From CAZCAC01 sp964496575 (GTDB taxonomy: Bacteria; Planctomycetota; UBA1135; GCA-002686595), in NCBI GenBank assembly GCA_964496575.1, contig CAZCAC010000035.1, positions 10,275-74,274 on the forward strand: 64,000 bases of DNA, read 5' to 3'. A program made the translations under genes and the position numbers. Shown here in pieces: positions 17,396 to 27,273 of this stretch. Under the pieces are notes generated by a model. The model did not search any database, was not told where the DNA came from, and saw only the letters and a list, made by a program, of their open reading frames with translations. Position 1 is the first letter of the stretch; the number at the start of each line of letters is the position of its first letter.

Positions 17396-17933
17396 CCACC
17401 AGTTCGGAATCCTCGCCCTGATCTCCCTCACCGCCTTCGCGTTCGGCCAGGCGAGCGCGGAGAAGCCCTCCCCCACCGACGATCCGCACCGTCAGTTCGA
17501 CTTCTGGGTCGGCGACTGGGAGTGCCGGACCCGAAAAGGACAGCTGGCCGGCACGAACGAGATCACCCTCGAGTGCGGCGGCAAGGTCCTGCAGGAGCAC
17601 TGGAAGGGTGCTCGGGGGGGCGTCGGCACCAGCCTCAACATCTACGACGCCCGGCGCGAGGTGTGGCACCAGACCTGGGTCGACCAGTCCGGCACGCTGC
17701 TGCTGCTCGATGGCAATCTCGACGAGGACGGCGACATGGTTCTCGAGGGCACGCGCCCCGGACCGGACGGCTCCGAGGTGTTGCACCGGATCCGGTGGGC
17801 CCCCTCCGAGAGCGGGGTCCGGCAGACCTGGACGTTCAGCAAGGACGAGGGAGAGAGCTGGCAGACGTTGGCGGATCTCGACTACGTCAGGGCCCAAAAA
17901 TCCCCCGCGAAGGACGAGGAAGAAGGCGAGTGA
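17385..17933 (+). CDS. DUF1579-family secreted protein
   Basis: 182 aa with signal peptide (MNAGHQFGILALISLTAFAFGQASA). The mature part begins HRQFDFWVGDWECRTRKGQ, a pattern of DUF1579 proteins, which form a small lipocalin-like beta-barrel. Further matches are LECGGKVLQEHW and GTSLNIYDARREVWHQTWVD. The function of the family is not established; several members are thought to bind small ligands. The charged tail (SPAKDEEEGE) is probably disordered. The HzsA-like gene begins about 115 nt downstream on the same strand, so co-transcription is possible. Confidence 0.72.
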   Translation: MNAGHQFGILALISLTAFAFGQASAEKPSPTDDPHRQFDFWVGDWECRTRKGQLAGTNEITLECGGKVLQEHWKGARGGVGTSLNIYDARREVWHQTWVDQSGTLLLLDGNLDEDGDMVLEGTRPGPDGSEVLHRIRWAPSESGVRQTWTFSKDEGESWQTLADLDYVRAQKSPAKDEEEGE

Positions 17934-18048
17934 AACGGAGCCAGGAAGACCCCACCGCGACTCCCGCCGCCGCGTCGAAGGCGGCGCCCGAGTGTTCCAG
18001 CTCCCGGCGCCCTGCCCGCTCGGGTGCGACCCCCAGCCCGACAGCGCC

Positions 18049-21000
18049 GTGATCACGCCGATCCTCCCGATCGTTCTCGTCGCCGTCTCCCTGGCGATCA
18101 ACGGTTCGCATCCCCTCCAGGGTCAGGCCACCGAGGCGAGAACGGTCTGGCTCGACGAGCTCGACGTCAGCCTCTCGAGCTGTGGCTGGAACTCGACGCG
18201 GAAGAACCGGTCGGTCGATGGCAATCCGCTGCGGCTCGGCGGGGTCGAGTACCGTCGTGGAATCGGCACCCACACTCCCGGCGAGTTCCGGATCCAGCTG
18301 GATGGCGGCAGCAGCCGATTCACCGCCGAGGTCGGGATCGACGACGAGGTCGGCGACCTGGGTACCGCCGTCTTCAAGGTCATCGGCGACGAGCAGGTGC
18401 TGTGGCAGAGCGGTGTCCTCGCGGGCAGCGACGAGGCCAGGAACGTGGACGTCGACCTGACCGGCGTGCAGACCCTGCGCCTCGTCGTCACCATGGCGGG
18501 AGACGGCTACGGTCATGATCACACCGACTGGGCCGACGCTCGGATCGAGGTCACCGGCGAGGCACCTCGCGCTCTCCGGGTCGACGCCGCCGTCGCGGCG
18601 GGGTTCGCCGACCTCTCCGGAGTGGCGGCCGTCACCGGCGCGACCGCCGAGAGGCTCGCCGAGGACTGGGCGCTCCAGCATGAAGAGAGCCAGCCCCGGT
18701 CCTACGGCTTTCCGCTGGACCAGGCCCTCGATCAGCAGTCCCTGCTCCTCGCGTCCGACAGCAGGACCCCGACCGAGGTGGCCGTTCGCCGGCTGGAGGC
18801 CCTGATCGAACGGCTCGGGGAGCTGCCCACCTCGCCGGACCTCGAAGGCGTCGAGCAGCGCTTCGCGGCACTGAAGAAGGCGACTCCCGGCTCGCCGGAG
18901 GAGGAGCTCGCTCACTACCTCGAGCTTCGCCGGGTCGGGCGGCAGGCGGTCCTGGCCAACCCGCTGCTGGACTTCGACTCGATCCTCTTCGTCTCGCGCG
19001 GAGTCCTGAACGATCACCACCAGCGCAAGTCCGAGTACGACGGGGACCACTTCTGCGACCAGTACTACGGACACAACGGCCGGCGGGGTGGTGGACTGTT
19101 CATCCTCGAGAACTGGAAGTCGGCGACCCCGGTGGTGATCGACGTGGTCGAGGGACTCGTGGTCCCCTCGGGCACCAACGCCGGGAAGCCCATGAGCGAG
19201 GGAACCTCCCTCGCGCCCGACCTCTCCTGGGACGGCGAGACCATCGTCTTCGCCTGGAGCTCCGGCGGTCAGGAGAAATGGAACCCCGAAAACCGGTTCA
19301 ACGTATTCAAGGTCGACGTCGACGGCACGGGACTGAAACGCCTGACCGATGGGGACTTCGACGACATCGACCCCTGCTGGCTGCCGGATGGGCGAGTCGT
19401 CTTCCTGAGCACTCGCCGTGGCGGGTTCGGCCGGTGCCACGGACGCCCCGTCCCGACCTTCACCATGTTCTCGATGAAGGCCGATGGAACCGACAGGTAC
19501 TGCATCGACTACCACGAGACCAACGAGTTCCACCCGAGCGTCAACAACGACGGCATGATCGTCTACACGCGCTGGGACTACGTGGACCGCGACCACAGCG
19601 CCGCGCATCACCTGTGGCAGTGCTTTCCTGATGGACGTGACCCTCGCTCCTATCACGGGAACTACGCCCTCCCGCTCACCACCGTCGAGGGGAACGACTG
19701 GAAGCGAGGACTCCACCTGCGGCCGTGGGCCGAGTTCAATTGCCGCGGCATCCCCGGATCCCACAAGTACATCGCGACCGCGGGCCCTCACCACGGACAG
19801 GCCTTCGGTTCGCTGGTCCTGATCGATACCACCGTCGCCGATGACAACCAGATGTCCCAGGTCCGGCGGATCACTCCCGGCACCCCGTTCCCCGAGTCCG
19901 AGACCGGCACGCGGGACTGGAACGACATGGCCTGGGGCACCGCCTGGCCGCTGAGCGAGGAGCTCTACCTGTGCAACTACCGGGACACGGTCTGCATCCT
20001 CGATGCGTTCGGAAACCGGGAGCTCGTGTGCAAGACCCTCAACGGCATGCGCCCCATCGACCCGATCCCGTTGCGTCCCAGGAAGAGGGCGCCCGCCATT
20101 CCGTGCGGGACTTTTCAGGGGGAGCGCCGGACGCCCGACGCGCCTGGAGCCACTATCGGCATCATGGACGTCTACATCACCGACGACTACGGTGCGCTTC
20201 CACCGGACGTCAGGATCGAGCAGCTCCGGGTCGTGCAGCTCATTCCCAAGTCGACCCCACGCGCCAACGATCCCCGGATAGGGTTCGGTGACCAGAGCCT
20301 GGCCCGGATACCGCTCGGCGTGGTCCCCGTCGAGGAGGACGGCAGCGTCTACTTCCAGGCGCCCGTCGGCAAGGCGATCTACTTCGAGCTCCTCGACGAG
20401 CACGGGATGGCCGTGCAGTCGATGCGGTCCGCCACCTACGTCCACCCGGGGGAGCAGATGACCTGCGTCGGATGCCACGAGGACAAGCGACGGACACCGG
20501 AGGTCCGCGGCACTCCCCTGGCCATGAAGCGGGCGCCGTCGGAGCTGCTACCGGAGATCCCGGACCAGGTGATGTTCCACTTCAATCGCCAGGTCCGGCC
20601 GATTCTCGAGAGCAAGTGCGCGTCCTGCCACCGGGCCCGGGATGCGGCCGGTCCGAAGGAGGTGGCCTACGACCGGCTCGAGCCGTACGTGCACTACCGC
20701 GGCCACGGCTACCTCCAGCCGGAGCACGGTGGTTCCCGCACCCGACCCGGCAAGTTCGGGGCGCGCTTCTCACGCATGGGCCAGGCGCTCTTGAACCGGG
20801 ATCATCGCTTGTACCTCGAGGAGGGTCGCTTCAGCGAACAGGATGTCCGCACCATCGCCATGTGGCTCGACCTGAACTCGAACGAGCTCAGTGCCTACGA
20901 GGGAGTCGAAGCTCAGCGCGCGGGCGAGGTCGTCTGGCCGGCGCTCGACGTGGACCCCGAGAACATCACCGGCGTCGAGAGGCCGGAGAGCGAGCGCTGA
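18049..21000 (+). CDS. Secreted HzsA-related protein with N-terminal NPCBM domain and two CxxCH motifs
   Basis: About 983 aa if the GTG at 18049 is the start. That start gives a signal-like N-terminus (ITPILPIVLVAVSLAINGSH), but no ribosome site is visible, so it is uncertain; the frame is open further upstream. An NPCBM-type carbohydrate-binding region follows (about 30-180: LGGVEYRRGIGTHTPGEFRI ... VTMAGDGYGHDHTDWADARI). Then comes a beta-propeller-like region with PD40-type phrases (LAPDLSWDGETIVFAWSS, CWLPDGRVVFLSTRRGG, DGMIVYTRWDYVDRD). Two haem c motifs lie near residues 806 (CVGCH) and 857 (CASCH). The arrangement matches proteins named for the hydrazine synthase alpha subunit. Hydrazine synthesis itself is not implied. 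It probably acts as an envelope redox or carbohydrate-linked protein. It is one of three paralogues in the window. Confidence 0.78.
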   Translation: MITPILPIVLVAVSLAINGSHPLQGQATEARTVWLDELDVSLSSCGWNSTRKNRSVDGNPLRLGGVEYRRGIGTHTPGEFRIQLDGGSSRFTAEVGIDDEVGDLGTAVFKVIGDEQVLWQSGVLAGSDEARNVDVDLTGVQTLRLVVTMAGDGYGHDHTDWADARIEVTGEAPRALRVDAAVAAGFADLSGVAAVTGATAERLAEDWALQHEESQPRSYGFPLDQALDQQSLLLASDSRTPTEVAVRRLEALIERLGELPTSPDLEGVEQRFAALKKATPGSPEEELAHYLELRRVGRQAVLANPLLDFDSILFVSRGVLNDHHQRKSEYDGDHFCDQYYGHNGRRGGGLFILENWKSATPVVIDVVEGLVVPSGTNAGKPMSEGTSLAPDLSWDGETIVFAWSSGGQEKWNPENRFNVFKVDVDGTGLKRLTDGDFDDIDPCWLPDGRVVFLSTRRGGFGRCHGRPVPTFTMFSMKADGTDRYCIDYHETNEFHPSVNNDGMIVYTRWDYVDRDHSAAHHLWQCFPDGRDPRSYHGNYALPLTTVEGNDWKRGLHLRPWAEFNCRGIPGSHKYIATAGPHHGQAFGSLVLIDTTVADDNQMSQVRRITPGTPFPESETGTRDWNDMAWGTAWPLSEELYLCNYRDTVCILDAFGNRELVCKTLNGMRPIDPIPLRPRKRAPAIPCGTFQGERRTPDAPGATIGIMDVYITDDYGALPPDVRIEQLRVVQLIPKSTPRANDPRIGFGDQSLARIPLGVVPVEEDGSVYFQAPVGKAIYFELLDEHGMAVQSMRSATYVHPGEQMTCVGCHEDKRRTPEVRGTPLAMKRAPSELLPEIPDQVMFHFNRQVRPILESKCASCHRARDAAGPKEVAYDRLEPYVHYRGHGYLQPEHGGSRTRPGKFGARFSRMGQALLNRDHRLYLEEGRFSEQDVRTIAMWLDLNSNELSAYEGVEAQRAGEVVWPALDVDPENITGVERPESER

Positions 21001-21137
21001 TTCCTGGCGGTCTCGGGGCCGGCGCTCCTCCCCGGTGAGTACAATCCCGGGCACTGAGCCGAACGTCGGCCTCCAGGGCTCCTCCGCGCAGAGGCGGCCG
21101 CAGCCGGAGGTCTCTCCCGCGAGGGAAGGAGTGAGCG

Positions 21138-22295
21138 ATGAGCAGTGGATCGAGCGGATTGCGATCGGGGTGGAGTGGTGTCGGGATCGCGATGGGACTG
21201 GCTCTGTGGTCGGCCGGCTGCCCGCAGCCGGACGGCGGCGAGGGCGAGTCGAAGCCGACCGAACCGCTGGCGAAGGCCGAGCTGCTGGCCTCGTTGCCCG
21301 ACTACTGCAACACCCCCGACGGCATGGCACTCATGCCCGACGGCAGCTTCATCCTCTCGGTCCCCAACTTCAACGACGAGGAGCAGCCGCCGCTCCTGGT
21401 GAAGGTCACGAAGGAGAACGAGGTCGAGAAGTTCCACGAGCTCCCCACTCCCTACCCCGGGCTGCCCGCAGGCATCGATCGCCTGGGGCCCATGGGCATC
21501 ACCTACTCGCCGACCGGTTGCCTGTTCCTCGCCGACATGCAGCTCGACCCGATGGAGCAGAACTCGCGCCTCTGGCGCCTCGATCTCGAGGACGGCAAGG
21601 TCCAGCGGATGGTCCTGGTCGCGTCGGGCTTCAACGTCGCCAACGGCCTCGCCGTCGAGGACGGCTACGTGTACATCACCGAGTCCGTGCTGAAGCCGAG
21701 CGGCGATCCCGCGCCCGGCGAGGGCGAAAGTGCCCCGGAGCGCTTCACGGACCCGTACACCAGCGCGGTGATGCGCTTCCGGGTCGACGAGGAGAACGTC
21801 ACCCTCACGACGCCGCTGGAGGACGATCCGCACATCATCGCGACGTTCGAGAGCTACAAGACGGCGTGGCCCTTCGGCGCCGACGGGATCGCCTTCGACA
21901 GCGAGGGAAACCTCTTCGTCGGAGTCTTCGGCGACGGGATCATGTACAAGCTGACGCTGGGAGCGGACGGCGAGGTCACCTCGAACGAGGAGTTCGCCCG
22001 GGCCGACTTCCTGATCAACTGTGACGGCATGTCCTGCGACCGGAGGACCGACAAGCTCTACGTCGCCGATTCCGCGGCCAACGCGATCCGGATCATCAAC
22101 CCCGACGGCAGCATCGAGACGCTGGCCGTGAACGGGGACGTGCAGGACAAGACGACCGGCTTGCTCGATCAGCCGTGCGAGGCGATGGTGCGCGGCGACA
22201 CCGTCGTGTCGTCGAACATGGACTGGGCCTTCCCCGGCATGGTGAACAGTGGACACCAGCGACCGGCGACACTGTCGGTGATCGAGCTGAAGTAG
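21138..22295 (+). CDS. SMP-30/gluconolactonase-like beta-propeller lipoprotein
   Basis: 385 aa with a strong ribosome site (GAAGGAG) before ATG 21138. The N-terminus has a hydrophobic stretch ending WSAGC, a probable lipoprotein signal. The mature region has the propeller phrases of the SMP-30/gluconolactonase family: NTPDGMALMPDGSFILSVPN, GPMGITYSPTGCLFLADMQ, FGADGIAFDSEGNLFVGVFG, KLYVADSAANAIRIINPDG. The family binds divalent metal and may hydrolyse sugar lactones, but many members are uncharacterised. It follows the HzsA-like gene by 137 bp and is convergent, 10 nt apart, with the FG-GAP gene. Confidence 0.75.
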   Translation: MSSGSSGLRSGWSGVGIAMGLALWSAGCPQPDGGEGESKPTEPLAKAELLASLPDYCNTPDGMALMPDGSFILSVPNFNDEEQPPLLVKVTKENEVEKFHELPTPYPGLPAGIDRLGPMGITYSPTGCLFLADMQLDPMEQNSRLWRLDLEDGKVQRMVLVASGFNVANGLAVEDGYVYITESVLKPSGDPAPGEGESAPERFTDPYTSAVMRFRVDEENVTLTTPLEDDPHIIATFESYKTAWPFGADGIAFDSEGNLFVGVFGDGIMYKLTLGADGEVTSNEEFARADFLINCDGMSCDRRTDKLYVADSAANAIRIINPDGSIETLAVNGDVQDKTTGLLDQPCEAMVRGDTVVSSNMDWAFPGMVNSGHQRPATLSVIELK

Positions 22296-22305
22296 GAGTA
22301 CGGAA

Positions 22306-23826
22306 TCAGGGGGTCCAGAAGATCCTCAGCCCGTCCGACAGGTTGAACCCCGACCCCGCCGCCGCCGGGTCGCGGTACCAGCACTGGAAGTGGCACGGGT
22401 CGAACGCACCGATCGCGCCGCCGTGGCTGGCGAAGTCGACGACCTGCACGAACTCGGAACCGGCCGTGCTGACCGTCGGGGTGAGCCTCACGATGCCTCC
22501 GCCGACGCAGCGCAGGCCGTCGCCGAACGCCAGGCTCGTCTCGCCGGGTCCTGCGAAGAAGACCGCGAACTGATTCGCGGGCGCGTTCGAGGCGTGGAGC
22601 TCGAGGTTCTCCGCGGAGAGGCTCGTGCTGCCAAAGGCGCTGATCCACGAGGCCTCGCCGGTCGAGTTGGGCAGGGCGTCGCAGTAGTTCTGCCCCGCCG
22701 ACGACAGGTTCTCGTACCAGGCGATCTTGTCGTCGCCCCGGGAGGCGGAGAGCACGTCGGCGTCTCCGTCCCCGTCCAGATCGGTCGCGAAGACGCACGC
22801 GGCCTCGACGGCGTCGGTGGTGATCGTCTGGAGGGGCCCGAAGGTCCCGTCGCCGGAGTTCTCGCACCAGTAGACGCCATCGGAACCGTACCCGGTCGCC
22901 AGCACGTCCTGATCTCCATCACCGTCGAGGTCGGAGGCGTCAACACTGGTCACGATCCAGGCTCCATGGGCCAGGAGCTGAGCCTGACCGAAATTGCCGT
23001 TGCCGAGGTTCTCGATCGAGTAGACGTGGTCGAGATCGGCCGTGCCGGTCACGATGTCTGCATCTCCGTCTCCGTCCAGGTCCGCGGTCACGACGGTGTT
23101 CGCCTGGAGCCAGGTGCTGCCGGCGAGCACGCTCTGCCTTCCGAACACCCCCGGGGCGCGGTTCTCGTACCAGGAGATCGAGTCGCCGAGCGAGGCGACC
23201 ACGATATCCTCGTCGCCATCGAGGTCGAGATCCTCGGTACGGACACAGTACGCCACCGACTGTGTCCCGATGACCTGCAGCGGGCCGAAGCTGCCGCCCC
23301 CCAGATTCTCGAACCACACGACGCGGCTGTCCTGGAGCCCCCCCGCCAGGACGTCCAGGTCTCCGTCCTGATCGAGGTCGCTCGCGTACACGGATCCTGA
23401 ACCACCCAGGGACGCGCTGAGGACCTGCTGCGGACCGAAGGACCCGGCGCCCAGGTTCTCGTACCAGGCGACCGTATCGTCACCCCACGAGGCGGAGAGC
23501 GCATCGGCGTCCCCGTCGCCGTCCAGGTCGGCCGCGTACACGGCTCTCGCGTAGTCCGCCTGGTACTGGATGATCTTCGGGAAGGCGAAGGACCCGTCGC
23601 CGAGGTTCTCGTGCCAGGCGATAGCGTCGTCGAGCTCCGATGCCGCGAGCACGTCGGCGTCACCGTCCCCATCGAGGTCGGTGGCGTAGATGGCTTTCGG
23701 TCCGTTGGTCCAGGTGGAGATCACCTGTTGATCGCCGAACAGCTGCGGCGCCGGAGCCGCGATCGAGGTCACTCCAGGGCAGAAGAGGAGACTCGAGATG
23801 GCGAGCAGGATCGAGCGATGTCTCAT
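22306..23826 (-). CDS. Secreted FG-GAP/VCBS repeat protein with planctomycete C-terminal domain
   Basis: 506 aa from ATG 23826, with signal peptide (MRHRSILLAISSLLFCPGVTSIAA). Seven repeats of about 49 residues each carry the calcium-binding DLDGDGDAD-type loop followed by WYENLGDGSFG; this is an integrin-like beta-propeller (about residues 30-375). The last 125 residues form a separate beta-rich domain beginning NYCDALPNSTGEASWISAFG and ending FQCWYRDPAAAGSGFNLSDG near the C-terminus. I recognise this tail as recurring on planctomycete extracellular proteins, and a decayed copy lies at 59103-59262. It is probably surface-exposed, for adhesion or matrix. There is no catalytic motif. Confidence 0.85.
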   Translation of the reverse strand: MRHRSILLAISSLLFCPGVTSIAAPAPQLFGDQQVISTWTNGPKAIYATDLDGDGDADVLAASELDDAIAWHENLGDGSFAFPKIIQYQADYARAVYAADLDGDGDADALSASWGDDTVAWYENLGAGSFGPQQVLSASLGGSGSVYASDLDQDGDLDVLAGGLQDSRVVWFENLGGGSFGPLQVIGTQSVAYCVRTEDLDLDGDEDIVVASLGDSISWYENRAPGVFGRQSVLAGSTWLQANTVVTADLDGDGDADIVTGTADLDHVYSIENLGNGNFGQAQLLAHGAWIVTSVDASDLDGDGDQDVLATGYGSDGVYWCENSGDGTFGPLQTITTDAVEAACVFATDLDGDGDADVLSASRGDDKIAWYENLSSAGQNYCDALPNSTGEASWISAFGSTSLSAENLELHASNAPANQFAVFFAGPGETSLAFGDGLRCVGGGIVRLTPTVSTAGSEFVQVVDFASHGGAIGAFDPCHFQCWYRDPAAAGSGFNLSDGLRIFWTP

Positions 23827-24025
23827 GGTCTGTGCTTCCTCACGCTACTCGTTGTCAAGTGACGGCTCGGGTGGAGTTCCGTATCCACCAGAACGCACAC
23901 CACGGCGATTGCGCAATCACCAATCCGTTCGGAAGGGAGCTCGCCGAGAACGGTTTGTCCCGAGACCGAGCTCTTTGTGGTGCTAAGCAACTCACTGGTT
24001 TCAGATCGATGTCGAGCTCCGCGAT

Positions 24026-25360
24026 CTACGACCGCTCGAGCCTCACCAGCTCCAGTTCGCTCGGCGGCGGCAACGGTCCTTCCCGCGGTCGGTCGTGGTG
24101 AGCGGGCAAGGTCTCCCACCGGAGCAGGTACCTCACTCCGGGCGACCCGGACTCGCCCAGGTCGCCGGCGGTCTTCACGCGCACGCCTTCGAACTCGATC
24201 CGCGGCCGATGGAGCTCGGGCGGAGTCTCGGACGGCACGTCGGCCGGTTCCTTCACCGGCTCCAGCGACTCCTCGTCGAGCACGAGGCGCCCCGAGCCGA
24301 AGTCGCGATGGCGGAAGGTGAGGGTCCACCGGTCGGGATCGACCGGCTGGAGGCCGGAGATCCGGATGCCGATGAACGGCATCGCGCCGCGCCCCTCGAA
24401 CGAGATCTCCCGATCCCAGCTGGTGATCGGCCGTGAGCGCCACTCCCCGTCCTCGAAGCGGGTCACCCAGATCTGCATGTGACCGGCCTCGTCGGCCTTG
24501 TGGTAGGAGATCATCGGCCGCTGCCGGCGATCGAAGACCAGGCGCTCGCAGCCGTTGATGATCCCGCCGTGGGAGGGGATCGGATCGACGCAAAGCTCCT
24601 CCTGTCCCAGGGTCAGCGGTAGCTTCACCGGTGCTCCCGCCGCCGTCTCCCAGCGCTTGAGGTCCCGGCTCCGGGCGTAGGAGAGGTGGTGATTGGTGGC
24701 GCAGTCGGGCGTGTCCCGCCAGACCCAGACGACGTGAAAGAGACCGTCCGGCCCGCGCACCGGCCCCTGGGGATAGGCGTTGCGCTGGCCCTCTCCGTCG
24801 AACAGCGGGGTGTCCAGGAAACGTGACCAGCGCCTCGTTTCGGCATCGTATCCGTTGTAGATGCGGTGCCCGTTGCCGCTGCCTCCGGAGCGGTAGGTGA
24901 ACAGCAGCTCGTCGTCCGCGTCGGTCAGGAAGCGGGGATAGGTGCAGCGCTCCTCGTCCAGCCCGGTCATCTTCGCTCGCGCGAAGCTGGCGATGTCTCC
25001 GGCCTTCGTCGTCCGGAAGTAGATCAACGGGACGCAGTGCATGTTCCCCGAGAGGTGGAGCTCCCCTCGCCGGTCCACCGCCATGGTCACGTAGTTGTGG
25101 CTGTCCCACCCGACCTTGCTGGGCAGCACCACCTTCTCCCACTCCTGCTCTTCGAGCTCTCGGGCCGCCACGATCAGGCGGTGCTCGGCGTCGTAGTAGG
25201 ACACGTACTGCCGTCCCTCGTGGGTCAAGAGGCAGAACCCGACGGGGAACCAGGAGGGCACCGTGTCAATCGGCAGCGTCTCGGCGATGCGGTAGGTCTG
25301 GGCACCCGCGGCGGAGACGAGTCCGAGCACGGCACAGAGAGCGGGGGCAGCCAGTTTCAT
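24026..25360 (-). CDS. Secreted BNR-repeat (BNR_4-like) protein
   Basis: 444 aa from ATG 25360, which gives signal peptide MKLAAPALCAVLGLVSAAGA. ATG 25381 in the same frame is an alternative; neither has a good ribosome site. The body reads as a sialidase-like propeller of the BNR_4 group: HEGRQYVSYYDAEHRLIVAA, GWDSHNYVTMAVDRRGELHL, GDIASFARAKMTGLDEERCT, YPRFLTDADDELLFTYRSGG, GHRIYNGYDAETRRWSRFLD and NAYPQGPVRGPDGLFHVVWV. The family is linked to polysaccharide utilisation; activities of this branch are unclear. It lies downstream of the M56 gene (stop at 25420) on the same strand. Confidence 0.75.
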   Translation of the reverse strand: MKLAAPALCAVLGLVSAAGAQTYRIAETLPIDTVPSWFPVGFCLLTHEGRQYVSYYDAEHRLIVAARELEEQEWEKVVLPSKVGWDSHNYVTMAVDRRGELHLSGNMHCVPLIYFRTTKAGDIASFARAKMTGLDEERCTYPRFLTDADDELLFTYRSGGSGNGHRIYNGYDAETRRWSRFLDTPLFDGEGQRNAYPQGPVRGPDGLFHVVWVWRDTPDCATNHHLSYARSRDLKRWETAAGAPVKLPLTLGQEELCVDPIPSHGGIINGCERLVFDRRQRPMISYHKADEAGHMQIWVTRFEDGEWRSRPITSWDREISFEGRGAMPFIGIRISGLQPVDPDRWTLTFRHRDFGSGRLVLDEESLEPVKEPADVPSETPPELHRPRIEFEGVRVKTAGDLGESGSPGVRYLLRWETLPAHHDRPREGPLPPPSELELVRLERS

Positions 25361-25419
25361 GAGCTCGGCGAGGTGTATCATCGGGGGGAGATCCGCACGT
25401 CCTGCTCGATCACCATCGA

Positions 25420-27273
25420 CTACTCGTACGATCCGACGAACGTGATCGAGCTGAAGCCGGCCGAGATCAGGAGATCCAGGACGTCGACCACGTCCTGGTA
25501 GACGGTGCCCTGGCGCGCGTCGATCAGGACGCGGGCGCCCGGCCATTGTTCCTCGAGCGTCTCGAGCCGACCGCGCAGCTCGTCGAGGTGACGGGTCTTC
25601 AGCGAGCCGACCGTGTACTCGATCCTCCGGGAGTCGTCGAAGACGAACCGGCCCTCGCCGTCCCAGGGTTCCCCGGTCTCGGCGTCCAGCTTGCGACCCG
25701 CCTCGTGGACTCGCAGGGTGACGGAGATCGCCCGCCTCGCTCGTGCGTCAGACTCCCCCTCCTCGGCCGCCGCGACGATCTCCGAATCGAGGTCGACGGG
25801 CAGCGGGACCGCGATCCCCTCTTTCCCGCCGGGCCACTCGCCGGTCAGGCGCAGCCGCCAGATGCCGGCGATCGCACAGTGTTCCATCGCCTTCAGCAAG
25901 CTGCGCGCCGGCGCGCCCGGTACGGCGTGCAGCACGAGCTCGTCCATCGCCAGCAGCGCTCCATCGGGAGACTCCGGGTCCAGAGGTTGCGTCTCCATTC
26001 CCGCGACCAGTTCCGCCAGGTGCGCGTCGAGCGCCCCGAAGGAGTCGGCGGTCGGGTCGTAGAGGAGCTCCCCGTCGGCCCGGATCCGGCCGTCACCCTC
26101 GATCGTGAGCGTCGTCGCCTCGCCGGCCTCTACCAGGCGCGCCTCGAACGCCACCTCGTCTTCCCCGGCGGGATCGTCGCGGGGAGGCTGCACTCGCGGG
26201 CCGCCACAGGCGAAGAGCACGAGTATCGAGAGGATGGCGAGTCCGAAGATTCGGCGCTGAACGGCAGGGATCGGCGCCGTCGCCGGAGCGAGCGCGTGCT
26301 CGACGCGGCGCACGAGGGAGGAGTGGCGGGAGGCCATCGAGGCGACGAGGGTCGGCGGCGGCTCGAGTCGGACCCAGCGCGCGACCGTCTCCAGGCAACG
26401 CGCCAGGGGCAGGCCGTCACCGGTCCAGTGCACGGCCCGGGCGTCGCAAGCGAGCTCCATCTCGTCCAGCAGCCGCCGTCGCACCAGGCGCTGCAGCGGC
26501 TGGAAAGCGAGTACGTAGCAGAGAAACGTCGCCACGGTGAGCCACCATGGATCACGCCGCGCGAGGTGGGCGAGCTCGTGGGCCAGGAGGGCACGCCTCG
26601 CGCCACGGCCGAGCTCGCGCAGAGCACGCGCCGGGACGACGAGCTCGCCGCGGGCGAGGGCGATGGGCGAGCCGAGCGTGGCGCTCGCGGTGAGGCGCGG
26701 CACGCGAGCCAGTCCCGCCCGCCCGGCGAGCTCCCGCAGGTCGTCGCTCCACCCGGCCGACTCTACGGGGCGGCGCCCGGCCAGCGCCCGAACGAGACAA
26801 CGCCGCTCGCCCAGGAGGCGAGCGCCACCGGCGAGCGCGACGAGGAGGGCCACGATCGGCAGCGCGTGTGCCCAGCGCCAGCGGGCCAGGGGCGCGGCGG
26901 TCGCGGACCCGGTCTCGGACAGCGCCGCCACTGCGGGCTCGGACTCGCGAGCCTCCGCGGGCGCGGGCTTCGACAGGACCCCAGCGACCGTGATCGCGCG
27001 GCCCGGGGCCACAGGGCCCTCGAGCTCGAGGCGGAACGCGTCGCCGACTCCCAGGCCGAGTGCCTGCCCGGCGGTGGTCACGAACGCACCCACGAGCGCC
27101 CACTTGAAGAGCTGCTCCCGGAGGGCCCCGGGGCGCAGCACGCGCCCGAGCGCGAGCGCCAGAGCACAGAGCACGCTGCCGTGCAGGAGCCAGGTCGCGA
27201 TCCAGCCGGCCGCAGTGACTCCGAAGGCGTCCAGTCGAAACAGAGCTTCACTCGTGATCATCATCGGTCTCAT
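25420..27273 (-). CDS. M56 (BlaR1-type) membrane metalloprotease with C-terminal ExbD/TolR-like domain
   Basis: 617 aa. Several membrane helices lie at about 20-45, 55-75 and 135-155. The zinc protease motif HELAHLARRD (His232, Glu233, His236) is followed by a Glu ligand in LLDEMELACDARAV (about 271-277). Another membrane helix at about 345-365 leads to an external region. The last 60 residues (ARVLIDARQGTVYQDVVDVL, then DLLISAGFSSITF) look like the periplasmic domain of ExbD/TolR. BlaR1-type proteins sense an envelope signal and cleave a BlaI repressor. The start overlaps the end of blaI by 26 nt, so the pair is translationally coupled. No penicillin-binding sensor domain is present, so beta-lactams are probably not the signal. 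Confidence 0.82.
   Translation of the reverse strand: MRPMMITSEALFRLDAFGVTAAGWIATWLLHGSVLCALALALGRVLRPGALREQLFKWALVGAFVTTAGQALGLGVGDAFRLELEGPVAPGRAITVAGVLSKPAPAEARESEPAVAALSETGSATAAPLARWRWAHALPIVALLVALAGGARLLGERRCLVRALAGRRPVESAGWSDDLRELAGRAGLARVPRLTASATLGSPIALARGELVVPARALRELGRGARRALLAHELAHLARRDPWWLTVATFLCYVLAFQPLQRLVRRRLLDEMELACDARAVHWTGDGLPLARCLETVARWVRLEPPPTLVASMASRHSSLVRRVEHALAPATAPIPAVQRRIFGLAILSILVLFACGGPRVQPPRDDPAGEDEVAFEARLVEAGEATTLTIEGDGRIRADGELLYDPTADSFGALDAHLAELVAGMETQPLDPESPDGALLAMDELVLHAVPGAPARSLLKAMEHCAIAGIWRLRLTGEWPGGKEGIAVPLPVDLDSEIVAAAEEGESDARARRAISVTLRVHEAGRKLDAETGEPWDGEGRFVFDDSRRIEYTVGSLKTRHLDELRGRLETLEEQWPGARVLIDARQGTVYQDVVDVLDLLISAGFSSITFVGSYE

Noticed and set aside
23907..23918. 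12-bp perfect palindrome GATTGCGCAATC upstream of the FG-GAP gene
   Set aside because: Short and single; it could be a regulator site but a 12-bp palindrome in 64 kb is expected by chance.
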